The translations under genes and the position numbers were made by a program. Positions 37,538 to 46,387 of a DNA stretch of 61,928 nucleotides are shown here, piece after piece. The stretch is from positions 1 to 61,928 of the forward strand of contig NZ_JAQCNH010000091.1 in the NCBI RefSeq assembly GCF_028275115.1, given 5' to 3'. Every line of letters begins with the position of its first letter. Position 1 is the first letter of the stretch. The notes under the pieces are model-generated. The model was not told the origin of the DNA. It was given only the letters and a program-made list of their open reading frames with translations, and searched no databases. This stretch comes from Halorientalis sp. GTDB lineage: Archaea > Halobacteriota > Halobacteria > Halobacteriales > Haloarculaceae.

Positions 37538-37664
37538 TCGCGCCCGGTCTCGGCGCACCCTCGCCGAAGCCACTACACAGCATCCGTCGCTGTCTCCACC
37601 GGAATCTGTTGCCTCGCTGTCAATTGGATACACTTATGAAGGCGCGAGTAGTAGACACACGTGG

Positions 37665-37982
37665 ATGGCAACTGTTACCACGCCACTAGCCGAGAAGGCA
37701 GAGGCCATTTTCACCGACCTGGGATACGTCGTCGAGCGCGACGGACGAGAGTTACGCGCAGAACGAAAGTGGCGGGTCGTGAACGTCACACCGGTCGACG
37801 AGCCGGCGGCGCCACGGGAGTCGGGCGACTTCCACTGTCTCGTCACCTGGCGGGAGAAGGCGCCGGCAGTCCGGGAACGGCTCGAACGGCGGGACCCCAA
37901 CTACGAGTGGGCGGTCATCGGTATCGAGGAGGACGGCGAGTACGAAGTCTGTCACGCGCCAGAGACGAGCATCAGCGCCTGA
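37665..37982 (+). CDS. Small conserved haloarchaeal protein (DUF7116-like)
   Basis: This 105-aa protein starts MATVTTPLAEKAEAIFTDLGY. It is a compact alpha/beta-looking protein with ELRAERKWRVVNVTPV, HCLVTWREKAPAVRERL and YEWAVIGIEEDGEYEVCH. It resembles haloarchaeal DUF7116 proteins, from memory. The function is unknown. Its stop lies only about 10 bp before the 32-bp tandem repeat that begins the pseudogene zone. Confidence 0.72.
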   Translation: MATVTTPLAEKAEAIFTDLGYVVERDGRELRAERKWRVVNVTPVDEPAAPRESGDFHCLVTWREKAPAVRERLERRDPNYEWAVIGIEEDGEYEVCHAPETSISA

Positions 37983-37990
37983 GCGTCCGG

Positions 37991-38054
37991 CGGGCGGCGC
38001 TCGCACCTGTATCCGCGTCCAGCGGGCGGCGCTCGCACCTGTATCCGCGTCCAG
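37991..38054. repeat. Two exact copies of a 32-bp tandem repeat
   Basis: The 32-bp unit beginning CGGGCGGCGCTCGCACCTGT occurs twice in direct succession (37991-38022 and 38023-38054) with no difference. It lies at the 3' end of the broken aminotransferase gene. Such a duplication is a sign of slippage or recombination. Confidence 0.85.
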
Positions 38055-39051
38055 GTCGGCGTTCAGCGGTTCGGGCGTGTTGCCGAGCGCGCTCACCAGT
38101 GCCAACGCGTTTTCCTCGCGGGCGCTGTGTCCTGTACAGCCGATTTGGAGTATTTGCCCCGAGAGGTGACCGAGTCCGCCCGCGCTTTCGATGCCGTACT
38201 CCTCGAGCAGCGCTTCGACGACCGCGCCGCCGTCCACACCGGCCGGCAGACGCACGGCGTTCAGGCTCGGCAGCCAGCAGTCCTCGTCGGGTTCGAGTTC
38301 CAGCCTCGTCGCCTCGACGCCGATTTTGAGCGCACCGGCCACGCGACGGGCTGCTCCCAGCGGTTCTCGATGCCTTCCTCGGCGACCAGTCCGAGCGGCT
38401 CCCGGAGCGCGTGCACGTTCGTAATCGGGGCTGTGTGGTGGTCTCCATCGCCCGGTCGTTGAGAGTGAGCGGACTGGCCCCCGGCGGACAGGAAAGACAC
38501 TGCTGGTCCGCCGAGAGACGTGACGGTGTCGGCGACGACGGGCGCGTCGTGTTCGTGAGCGACGGCCGTCAGTTCCGGCACGTTCGGCTGGAGCGTGCCG
38601 GTACTCGCCTCGGCGTGCACGAACCCGAAGGCGTCGAACTGATGCCGGTCGAAAGCGTCTTCGACGGCGGGTGTGTCGAGCGGTTTACCCCACAGCGCCT
38701 CGACGAAGACGGCGTCCCCTCCGACCCGCTCGACCATCGCGGCCATGCGCTCACCGAAGTAACCGTTGCCCGGCACCAGCACCGTGTCGCCTGGTTCGGT
38801 GAGGGTGGCCACCGCGGCCTCCATCGGCGCAGAACCGTTCCCGCTCACCGGGATGGTCCACGGTTGTTCGTTCGGAAGACGTACCGCAACGGCTCCTGCA
38901 CGTCGTCCACAATCTCGACGAACGCCGGGTCGAGATGCCCCACCAGGGGCGTGCTCGTCGACCGCAGTACACGCGGATGTGCGTTGCTCGGTCCTGGACC
39001 TATCGGCAGTCTGTCTGGCGGCGACAGTTCCCCGACCCTCTGTCGGTCCAT
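38030..39051 (-). pseudogene. Broken class V aminotransferase (alanine-glyoxylate aminotransferase-like)
   Basis: The minus strand carries recognisable pieces in different frames. Piece one (39051 down to about 38880): IGPGPSNAHPRVLRSTSTPLVGHLDP and FVEIVDDVQEPLRYVFRTNN. Piece two: WTIPVSGNGSAPMEAAVATL, GDTVLVPGNGYFGERMAAM, VVADTVTSLGG, then a jump to HHTAPITNVHALREPLGLVAEEGIENRW. Piece three: WLPSLNAVRLPAGVDGGAV and LQIGCTGHSARE. Two frameshifts and an internal deletion removed the segment that normally holds the PLP-binding Lys. It cannot be functional. Confidence 0.85.
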
Positions 39052-39129
39052 GCCAGTCCGTCGTGATAGACACCGACAACGGTCGGGTGAGAGAACGAGT
39101 GACGTAGGCGAGTGTCACACGGCGAGTGG

Positions 39130-39640
39130 CCGGTGCCGAGCGACGGAGTCCTGCGAGGCCGTTGAACGCGCCGTGACGAACGAACGCGTCGAGGAGTGGC
39201 TGAGGGCAACTCAGAGGAACAGTGCCGGGATAATGTTGAGCGCGATCAAAAATAGGGCCGACGCTGAACTCGGCGAGAGGTACGACACCGACGACCGACC
39301 CGACCACGGCGAGACCGAGCAGTGTTCACTCCTCTCTCACGAACGCCAGAACCGTGTCGGTTTCACCGATCTGGAACGCGTTGAGCATCCAGGGCGGGAT
39401 CGTGAGGACGACGACCGCGAGCGTCGGGTCGATGACCGTTGCGAAGATCGGGGTCGTAATGAGTGCGTAGCCGGAGCCGATCATACCCTTGACCGCGCCC
39501 GTGGCGACCGCGACGAGGACGAACGCGGCCAGCAGACCGCCCGAGACGTCCGACTGGAGCCCTTTCGTGACGCTGTCCGTGCCCGGAAAGAGCGCTACTG
39601 ACCCGGCGACGACCGCCGGAGTCACGAACACCACCATCAC
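39130..39640 (-). pseudogene. Truncated TauE/SafE-type permease
   Basis: From 39640 the minus strand reads MMVVFVTPAVVAGSVALFPG, then LLAAFVLVAVATGAVKGMIG and VIDPTLAVVVLTIPPWMLNAFQ, an N-terminal half of a sulfite-exporter-like TauE/SafE protein. The frame stops at 39326. A remnant continues past the stop (VVGSVVGVVPLAEFSVGPIF) and then decays. The full family protein has about 250 residues and eight helices, so half is lost. Confidence 0.7.
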
Positions 39641-40047
39641 CGAACGATACTGGAACGCTCGCAGGTTCGTGAGGAACTGTGCTACGTCGAGTGGCGTGTT
39701 GCTCGTGCCAACTCGAGAACTGACGAGCGAGCCGAACCCGTCGGTTACCCACTGTGCTACCTGCGCGTTGCTGCATTCACGCTTGCCAGTAAGAACCGGG
39801 GTCAGTCCGGGAGTGTCACCATCGCCAGAAACGACACGTCCAGTCGCTCCGTCCCGACACTATGAGCGAACACACCGTCCGGCGACGACATGGGTACCGG
39901 CGATATTTTTTGCCACAGCGCGGCAACAACCGATCAGTTGGGGGGTCCCGCGCCCGAACCGAGAGGCATGCGCCGAGAACACACTCACGATACGGTGACC
40001 GCGGCCCGGACCGTCGTGACGGTCTGCGCTATCTACAGACGGTCGGT
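39641..40047. other. Region without a recognised gene
   Basis: This 400-bp stretch follows the broken permease and shows no frame with a motif or clear start. It belongs to the zone of decaying genes. Confidence 0.4.
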
Positions 40048-40245
40048 TCAGTAGCAGTCGTGTCCCTTCGCAGTCGCCAGCGGGACGGTCGGTGAGTACT
40101 CCGCGTGCGTCTCCTGTGCGTCGCGGAGGACTCGGCGACAGGTGCCGGAACGGAAGTGGCAGGCGCCAGTATCGCTGGCGGGACTCGAACTCGCGTCGTC
40201 GGTCCCCCTCCCACAGACGGAATCACAGCACGGTCCGGTACTCAT
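40048..40245 (-). CDS. Possible small Cys-rich protein
   Basis: This 65-aa frame starts MSTGPCCDSVCGRGTDD and carries seven cysteines among residues 6-64. It lies 112 bp downstream of the membrane protein gene at 40357, in the same direction, and could be its last operon member. Cys-rich short proteins often bind metals. There is no family match by eye and the frame may be chance. Confidence 0.3.
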   Translation of the reverse strand: MSTGPCCDSVCGRGTDDASSSPASDTGACHFRSGTCRRVLRDAQETHAEYSPTVPLATAKGHDCY

Positions 40246-40356
40246 CGGCCGTGCCGGTAGACGCACAGGCGGAGTACCGACACCGGACGTGGGTCGGGTC
40301 CGGACGCCGACCGATGCAGGACCGAGCGGTCCCGGGCGATATGGCCCAGCCGTGAA

Positions 40357-40953
40357 CTACCCCTGAACCGTGACCTGCCGGCCAACGAGGAGCAGGCTCC
40401 CGAGCAGCATCATCACTGCGACCGGCAAGAGCAACTGGAAACCAGTCAGGAGGACCCCAGACGCCTGCACTCCCAGCACGAGCAGGATAACCGGGCCACA
40501 GCAGGCCGTTCCCGAGAGGAGCGCCGGAATCCCGGCCAGGAGCCCCGTCGACGATCGGCCGATACCACAGGCGCTGGGCTGGCGCCACACGAGATACGTC
40601 AGCGCGGCATTCAGCCCGACCAGCCCGGCTATCCCGAGGCCCAGGACCGTATTCAGCGAAAACAGGTACGTCACGGGCCCGACGGCGACTCGAGCGACCG
40701 GCGTGAACGAGAACGGGCCGAGTTCCGGTTGCAGGAGCTTCGAGAGCGGGTCTGAGACGACCAGCAGGTCGAAGCCGCCGAGCCCCGGCGAGAGGTGTCC
40801 GATGGCCCAGAGGTACAACAGGAGATAGAGACTCGTGACGGTGGCCAGGACGAGCAGGCTGTCCCGGCGGCGGAAGACAAGCCGTGTCGCCGACCGCGTC
40901 CGCCCGAGAGCGCGCTGGAGCCGGTCGCGACGTCGGATATCACTGGTAGACAT
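40357..40953 (-). CDS. Multi-pass membrane protein downstream of DUF3179 gene
   Basis: The 198-aa protein starts MSTSDIRRRDRLQRALGR. About five helices follow: LLVLATVTSLYLLLYLWAIG, VTYLFSLNTVLGLGIAGLVGLNAAL (in parts), LLAGIPALLSGTACCGPVILLVLG and LLPVAVMMLLGSLLLVG. A CC pair in SGTACCGP may be a metal or redox site. The start overlaps the end of the DUF3179 gene by 14 bp, so the pair is co-translated. No family is named. Confidence 0.78.
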   Translation of the reverse strand: MSTSDIRRRDRLQRALGRTRSATRLVFRRRDSLLVLATVTSLYLLLYLWAIGHLSPGLGGFDLLVVSDPLSKLLQPELGPFSFTPVARVAVGPVTYLFSLNTVLGLGIAGLVGLNAALTYLVWRQPSACGIGRSSTGLLAGIPALLSGTACCGPVILLVLGVQASGVLLTGFQLLLPVAVMMLLGSLLLVGRQVTVQG

Positions 40954-42001
40954 TGGTCTCTGGGTAGTAGCCGGCCCACGCGAACCACATCGCGTCGAAC
41001 GTGTGGACACGGGACAGTGGGAGGGCGTCCGGCTCGTGGCTCGTGCCGGCCGCGTCGACGAGTCGGTTGCCGTCCCGGTCGAAGGAGCGTTCGTCCGGGT
41101 TCAGGTAGCCGTAAGCCGTGTCGTATCGACCGTCGAAGACGGCGAGAATCGGCGTCCCGCCGACTGCTCCCTCCAGCTGACCCGCTTCCCGGAGAGCGTT
41201 TTTTGCGAAGGCCGCTGCGCCGTCGGGCGTCCGAAGCCCCATGACGACTCGTTTCGGGTCGAAGCGGTCGCTCGGATTGAGTCCCCCGAACAGGAGGGTC
41301 TCGTTCGCGTAGTACCCGCCAGGCGGGTTGTAGGAGCCGTAGGGGTCGCGACTGTAGTTTTTTGCGTGCCCGGTCTCCGTCGAGAGGACCTCTGTCTCCG
41401 GGTTCTGGTCGCGCCACTGCTTCCAGGAGGTCCACACCAGCCGGAACTCACGGAGCGACTGTATCTCGGGGTCGCCGTTCCACGGTCCGGGAATCGACGT
41501 GGCGAGCATCTGCGGCCACCAGGTGTCGGTGTGGCGGTCGTACATCACGAGGTTGCTGTTGATGAGTCGGCCGGAGACGCCGAAGGTGGTGTTGCCCCGC
41601 TCGAAACCCTGGACGGTGCCCGTGAGCGGGCAGTACGTGACGGTGACCGGTGTGCCGGCGAGGCTATCGTTGACGATCTCGTGTTTCGCGAGAATCTTCT
41701 GTGGGTACGCCTTCGCGACCCCGTCGCGGACGACGCCGAACACCGGGTCACCATCGGCGAGGAACCCGGCCTCTGACGCGTCGAGAAACGCCGGCTCGTC
41801 TATCGACGGGATCCCGTCTTTCGGCGGTCCGCCCGAGCGAGCGGCGTCCCTGAGGTTCTCCGGCGACGTCGGCAAAGGGAGCTGTTCTTCGGCTGTCGGC
41901 AGCGATCGTGAACCACTGAGTTCCGACGTCGAATTGCCGAGACATCCGGCCAGTGCGACGAGCCCGGCTCCAGCGAGGAACCCGCGTCTCGAAGGAGTCA
42001 T
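40940..42001 (-). CDS. DUF3179-family Tat lipoprotein
   Basis: This 353-aa protein begins MTPSRRGFLAGAGLVALAGC with a twin-arginine motif and lipobox Cys20, so it is likely an exported lipoprotein. The DUF3179 core has VFGVVRDGVAKAYPQKILAKHEIVND (in parts), VTYCPLTGTVQGF, SNLVMYDRHTDTWWPQ and YPETNVYQ at the end. The family has an unknown function and is often near membrane proteins. It overlaps the next gene by 14 bp. It is intact amid broken neighbours. Confidence 0.9.
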   Translation of the reverse strand: MTPSRRGFLAGAGLVALAGCLGNSTSELSGSRSLPTAEEQLPLPTSPENLRDAARSGGPPKDGIPSIDEPAFLDASEAGFLADGDPVFGVVRDGVAKAYPQKILAKHEIVNDSLAGTPVTVTYCPLTGTVQGFERGNTTFGVSGRLINSNLVMYDRHTDTWWPQMLATSIPGPWNGDPEIQSLREFRLVWTSWKQWRDQNPETEVLSTETGHAKNYSRDPYGSYNPPGGYYANETLLFGGLNPSDRFDPKRVVMGLRTPDGAAAFAKNALREAGQLEGAVGGTPILAVFDGRYDTAYGYLNPDERSFDRDGNRLVDAAGTSHEPDALPLSRVHTFDAMWFAWAGYYPETNVYQ

Positions 42002-42139
42002 TGTTCGAAAGAAGGGCGGTACCTAATTAACTGTTGAGCGGGTGTGCGGAGTTGGGACATAACGACAAACCCGGAGACGACGACGGTCGGTTCCCGTGTC
42101 GTCCCGGTATCGCGGCTCAGAAGGTGCTGACCTCGCAGT

Positions 42140-42836
42140 CGTCGGTGTTCAGGCCAGCGTCTCTCCTGCGAGAGGCGCGTCGACAGAAAGGCCTCCCCGA
42201 CCGGTCCGTTCCGGACATCTGTGTCCTCGACCCGACGGAGACATCGTCCGTCACCCGGTGTCGACCGGCCGTGCCGAGGCGGATACGACGTGGCCGGGGT
42301 ACCATACGGACCTCGACAGGTTCGAGCTGAACGGCGAGACGGTTGGAATCGGCGGGTGCGCGGTCGGCGCATCGCTCGCGGTTCTCGTGGCCGGGCAGTT
42401 GTTCGCCGCCGGCTGTCAGTTCCTCGCGGGCGTGCCCCCTTCGGACCAGGTCGTCCCGAGAGGCGAGCCGCCACTACAGGCCGCCGGACCGGTACGCGAC
42501 ACTCGACGCCGGTCTCCGCAAGCGAGTCTCGGCGGCGTGTTAGCTCGTCTCCCATCCGGTCTGCCAGGGGACGACCCGGACGACGGGTGCCCCGTTCCGG
42601 GAGACGGAGACGGCCATCGAACGGGCCCGGTTCGAGGGCGTTCTCGCGGTCGAGACGAGGCCGCTGCGCTCTACGCGCTCGCCAGCGAACGCGACCAGCT
42701 CGTCGTGTGTTTCGCACACGTGACACACGAGCTGAGGCGAGGCGACGACGAGTCCGAGAGGGGTGACGCGGACGGGACCACGGCGGCACTGAAGATCGTC
42801 GACGCCGCTGTCGCGGCGTGGAACAACGATACCTGA
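42140..42836 (+). pseudogene. Broken nucleoside phosphorylase
   Basis: Pieces in alternating frames match a haloarchaeal uridine-phosphorylase-like protein: FRPASLLREARRQKGLPDR and VPDICVLDP in frame 1; VRHPVSTGRAE, YHTDLDRFELNGETVGIGG and AVLVAGQLFAAGCQFL in another; HYRPPDRYATLDAGLRKRV, a TAG stop at 42541-42543 and FRETETAIERARFEGVLAVE back in frame 1; then AAALYALASERDQLVVCFAHV and TTAALKIVDAAVAAWNND. At least three frameshifts and an internal deletion show decay. The protein cannot be made whole. Confidence 0.8.
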
Positions 42837-42981
42837 GACGACTCAAGACCGTCTGACGGCCCCCGAAGATGGGTCCATCGTCGGGACCGGCAGTTCGTGT
42901 GTCCCAGAGTCGGGTCGAGTCGTTGCGGGCCACACGTGAATGACAATGTGGTCTCTGGGCCACTGGCTGCGGCGCCCAGGG

Positions 42982-43998
42982 TTACTTATCGTCGAGGAAC
43001 GCGGCCGCCCGCTCGCGGCCCAGTTGCATTAGCTCGTCGAGGAACCCCCTGTCGCGGTCGACTTTCGTCGAACAGTCGAACCGTTTGCCCATCTCGATAC
43101 GGTGAATCTCGGTGCGGCAAAACTCTGACTCTGGGAGGTAGCCGTCGTCGATCCAGCCGTTGACACGTTCGATGAAGGCCAGTTCCTGGTTGAGAGAGAT
43201 ATTGCCCGACAGTTCGTTTCGTCTGTTCGCGATCATCTCGGGGGTCTTCGGTTCACCCTCGAACTCCTGTGGGTTGATCTGGACGATCCAGAGTTCGTCG
43301 GGCTTTCGCTCCGGCGGCACCGACAGGAGGTCGTTGATTGGGGGGTTCTGCGAGAACAGACCGTCCCAGTGGTAGTGACCGTTGAGTTCGACGGCCTCGA
43401 ACAGGTTCGGGACGGCAGCCGACGCCAGAACCGCGTCCGGCGTCACGTCTTTGTTGGTGAACGTCTCGAAGTGACCGCCGTTCAAATCCACCGTTCCGAC
43501 GACGAGTTCGGGCGAGTCTCGGCCACAGAGGTCCGGGATGCTGTCGAAGTCGATGTGTCGCTCCAGGGTTTCGGTGATCCGATCCTTGCCGACCTCCGGA
43601 CCCGGAATCTGGTACGGGCTGAGCGACGGCAATGGGAGCCCTCTGCTTTCGAGTCGGGATAGCCCGGTCACCCACTGGTTCATCACCTGGTCCGACCAGC
43701 CATCTGTCGCGAGGTCGTCCCAGATGCCGTCGAGCGTGTCGATTGCCTTCTGATGGTCGCCGGTGACAACGCCGTACCAGGCTGCGAGGGCGTTGTACGC
43801 TCCGCCGGAGGTGCCGCTGATGCCGACCAGTTCGTACTCGTCGTCCCAGACCTCGAGGAGGTGTTGGAGGACGCCGGCGGTGAACGCGGTGTGACTGCCG
43901 CCGCCCTGGCAGGCGATGGCGACGTTCGTTCTGCTGGTTCCGCCGTCCGTCTCGACGTGCCGACTGTCTGCCTCGCCGCGGTCGGTTGGCTCACTCAT
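42982..43998 (-). CDS. Patatin-like hydrolase, probable PHA depolymerase (PhaZh1-like)
   Basis: This 338-aa patatin has the oxyanion loop CQGGGSHTAFTAGVL, nucleophile Ser64 in GISGTSGGAYN and the dyad Asp in HWDGLFSQNPP. A patatin-like protein of Haloferax mediterranei was reported to degrade native polyhydroxyalkanoate granules and to lie with a 3-hydroxybutyrate dehydrogenase gene. The same pair occurs here, the upstream SDR overlapping by eight bases. The specific PHA role is inferred from that context; a phospholipase is the alternative. Confidence 0.82.
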   Translation of the reverse strand: MSEPTDRGEADSRHVETDGGTSRTNVAIACQGGGSHTAFTAGVLQHLLEVWDDEYELVGISGTSGGAYNALAAWYGVVTGDHQKAIDTLDGIWDDLATDGWSDQVMNQWVTGLSRLESRGLPLPSLSPYQIPGPEVGKDRITETLERHIDFDSIPDLCGRDSPELVVGTVDLNGGHFETFTNKDVTPDAVLASAAVPNLFEAVELNGHYHWDGLFSQNPPINDLLSVPPERKPDELWIVQINPQEFEGEPKTPEMIANRRNELSGNISLNQELAFIERVNGWIDDGYLPESEFCRTEIHRIEMGKRFDCSTKVDRDRGFLDELMQLGRERAAAFLDDK

Positions 43999-44851
43999 AC
44001 GTATGAGTGTAGCCGCCGTCGAACAACAGGTCTGCGCCGTTGAGGTGGTTCGCGTGCCTGGAGAACCCGAAAGTAAACAGATTCGCGACCTCCGCAGGCG
44101 TCATCATCTCCTTCGTGCGGGCCTGGCCGAGCATCACGTCTTCGACGACCTCCTGTTCGACGATGCCGCGCTCTTCGGCGGTGTCCTCGATCTGATCGAC
44201 CATCAGCGGTGTCAGTACGTAGCCGACCGACACCGAAAAGCTACGGAGTGACCCGTCGCCCTCGGCCGCGATAGCTCGCGTGAGCCCGGTAATCCCGTGT
44301 TTCGCGGTGATGTAGGCCGGTTTGTCCTTGGTGGCGTAGTGGCCGTGGACCGAGGACATGTTCGCGATGGCACCGACCCCGTCGTCGGTGTCGCGGATGT
44401 GCGGCATCGTCGCCTGTGCCATCTTGAACGGCGACCGAAGCATAACGTCCGTCAGCATATCGTACTTCTCCATCGGGAACTCGTGGATGCCGGCGATGTG
44501 TTGCATCCCGGCGATGTTGGCCACGAACCGCAGGTCGCCCTCGTCGGCAGCCGCCTCGACGACGGCCTCCACCTCGCCGTCGTCGGTAAGATCCGTCTCG
44601 ACGCCGTGGACGGTCCCCGGAACGTCGAGGTCGTCGGCGATAGCTGCCGTCTCGTCCAACCCCTCGGCGTCGATGTCCGCACCGACGACGGTCAGGTCGT
44701 TCGCCGCCAACCCGACTGCCGTCGCGCGGCCGATTCCGGACGCCGCGCCGGTCACGATTGCGACGGTTTCCGGGCCAAACCGCGGGTCTTCCAGCACGAG
44801 CAGGTCGTCGCCGGTCAGTTCTGGGGCACGCAAATCGAAGTCTTCAGTCAT
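43991..44851 (-). CDS. bdhA: 3-hydroxybutyrate dehydrogenase-like SDR
   Basis: This 286-aa short-chain dehydrogenase has TGAASGIG for NAD binding, the NIAG segment, the catalytic Ser in NMSSVHGHY and the Tyr-Lys pair in AYITAKHG. It ends NGADLLFDGGYTHTYE. With the patatin gene downstream it most likely oxidises 3-hydroxybutyrate released from PHA to acetoacetate. A short N-terminal extension of about 25 residues precedes the Rossmann fold. Confidence 0.8.
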   Translation of the reverse strand: MTEDFDLRAPELTGDDLLVLEDPRFGPETVAIVTGAASGIGRATAVGLAANDLTVVGADIDAEGLDETAAIADDLDVPGTVHGVETDLTDDGEVEAVVEAAADEGDLRFVANIAGMQHIAGIHEFPMEKYDMLTDVMLRSPFKMAQATMPHIRDTDDGVGAIANMSSVHGHYATKDKPAYITAKHGITGLTRAIAAEGDGSLRSFSVSVGYVLTPLMVDQIEDTAEERGIVEQEVVEDVMLGQARTKEMMTPAEVANLFTFGFSRHANHLNGADLLFDGGYTHTYE

Positions 44852-45553
44852 GGGCTCGTTCGAACAAGCGGTGTCGGGACGGTTAACTGCACCTCACGTC
44901 AGCGCAATCGGAACCAGTCGATTACCGCCCGATTCTCACAGAGTCGGTGCGGAGTTGACTGCTTGAAAACACCACAGAAAGTAACTCCAAGTCCGTTGAC
45001 GCCTACTCAGCCCTCATCGGGCACAAACAACCACGAGGGTCGAACGTGGCCGAGGATAGAAGTACCGGGGGCTTGACACTCCCAGTAGTCCCACCCGCCC
45101 AGACCACGAACATCCCTCTCAGATTCCAACTAGGTGGATGTTCGGTGGGATCGTTAAACCTGAAATCTCCAACGCTCAGGATTCCTCCCGCGTTCACGCG
45201 GAGGAGGATGTAAACCGCACCTGCGGTCGAGGGAACGGCGACGGTCGCTCCGGGTGACTCGACAGTCCGCGAGTCACAGGTGAGGACGACCGACTCGTAG
45301 AGCGCACCGACCGGCAGCGGGAGGCGGTGACCGGACGGCGCCTGCCACGTATCGGTGCGCTCGCTGGTGTCGACCCCGGCCGTCCGGCCGTCACCATCCT
45401 TCTGCGACGCCGTTGCTCGGCTCGTCGCCCCGGAAAATAGAAGCCTCCGTCTGCGGCCGCCGTGACCGGGTCGTTTGTCACGCACCGAGCGGACGGCGTG
45501 TGCCGGCCTCCAGCACCAGTCGCCGACCACCTGCGAACGCTCACGACGGGCGG
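44852..45553. other. Region without an intact gene, includes a mobile-element end
   Basis: About 700 bp without a convincing gene. It holds the mobile-element-like end at 45179-45215. To its right, the minus strand reads a protein-like piece (SERTDTWQAPSGHRLPLPVG, then ESVVLTCDS) that stops being sensible at that element, as if a gene was cut by it. Confidence 0.45.
45179..45215 (+). mobile_element. IS200/IS605-type right-end motif without a transposase
   Basis: A hairpin with GTTCAC in its loop (TCCTCCCGCG / CGCGGAGGA) is followed by GGATGTAAAC. The same layout occurs at 1-36. Such ends close haloarchaeal TnpB elements. No tnpB is found to the left within 300 bp, so this is a relic or a non-autonomous copy. 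Confidence 0.45.
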
Positions 45554-45712
45554 TCAGTCGTGAGCAACCGTCGTACTCCGCGTGCGACCACTGCGCTGCG
45601 GACAGTCACTCGTCTGTTCCGTGTTCTGGCCACCAGTTCCGCACTCGTAATAGACGTAGAGCGTCGCTTTCGATGGATCGAGGTCGGTTTCGACCATGCC
45701 AACAGGTACCAT
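45554..45712 (-). CDS. Possible 52-aa hypothetical protein or gene fragment
   Basis: The frame starts MVPVGMVETDLDPSKATLYV and runs to VAHD. The first half looks like real protein (YYECGTGG) and the second half is low-complexity. It may be a small gene or the start of a broken one. No family is recognised. Confidence 0.3.
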   Translation of the reverse strand: MVPVGMVETDLDPSKATLYVYYECGTGGQNTEQTSDCPQRSGRTRSTTVAHD

Positions 45713-45997
45713 CCAGAGATGGATAATCGACGGGTCGTGACGCTCGGCTGACGTGACCGCTGACAGGTCCGGCTGCTGGGTTCATAACAGGTGTGTATCG
45801 AGAGACACGCTCGTCGTGAGCGACGGCCGGCGTAAGTGTGTGCCGAGGCAGCATTCGTCGAGAGAACTCGTCGCACGGTTGGCCACCGGCCAGTGAGGCC
45901 GTCGTCCGACGACATTGTTGGGGTGGGTCGTCTGTGTCTCCGGCGCGCCGGCGGTCCGGGTGTCAGGAGGACACCCGCGGTTCGTGCTCGTTCGCTG

Positions 45998-46228
45998 TTA
46001 CCGCTGTGTCGACCCGCGAGGACAGGAGTCGATACCGAACATCGAGTAGATGGGACAGGTCCCCACCGTTGCCGTGGTGAGCATCACCATTGCGACGAGG
46101 CCCAACACGGGCGAGAGCACTGCTGGAAGCGAGACGGCCTGGCCGAGAATCGCAATCGAAGCGACTCCGGCGACTGCACCGACTGCCGTTCTGAGAGCCT
46201 GGTCCGTTGACCCGACGTTTGAGTTCAT
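45998..46228 (-). CDS. DUF2892-family small membrane protein (YgaP-like)
   Basis: This 76-aa protein starts MNSNVGSTDQALRTAVGAVAG. Two helices (about 12-32 and 36-57) are followed by TVGTCPIYSMFGIDSC, the family's CP-Y--FG-DSC end. DUF2892 proteins are often inner-membrane partners of rhodanese or sulfur proteins; none is adjacent here. A TATA-like GTATAAATATAG lies at the right distance upstream. Confidence 0.88.
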   Translation of the reverse strand: MNSNVGSTDQALRTAVGAVAGVASIAILGQAVSLPAVLSPVLGLVAMVMLTTATVGTCPIYSMFGIDSCPRGSTQR

Positions 46229-46250
46229 ACTAGCACTACGGCCGCCACAC

Positions 46251-46262
46251 GTATAAATATAG
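46251..46262 (-). promoter_or_regulatory. TATA-like box of the DUF2892 gene
   Basis: The AT-rich segment CTATATTTATAC (minus strand) is centred about 28 nt before the start codon at 46228. It may also serve a divergent transcript. Confidence 0.5.
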
Positions 46263-46387
46263 TGTTGTGTACATCTAACAAGGTCGTCGTCGGAGCTTCG
46301 CCGCAGAACATTTTTGGGTCGTCCTATGCCGTTTCTGTGTGTTCGATGTGGTTCGATTTTTACAATATTGGTCGCCACCCGGCGCGT

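Noticed and set aside
40180..40260. A T-arm-like sequence (GGGACTCGAACTCGCG) suggesting a tRNA on the minus strand
   Set aside because: The T-stem has a mismatch, no matching acceptor strand lies 70-80 nt away, and no anticodon arm can be drawn.
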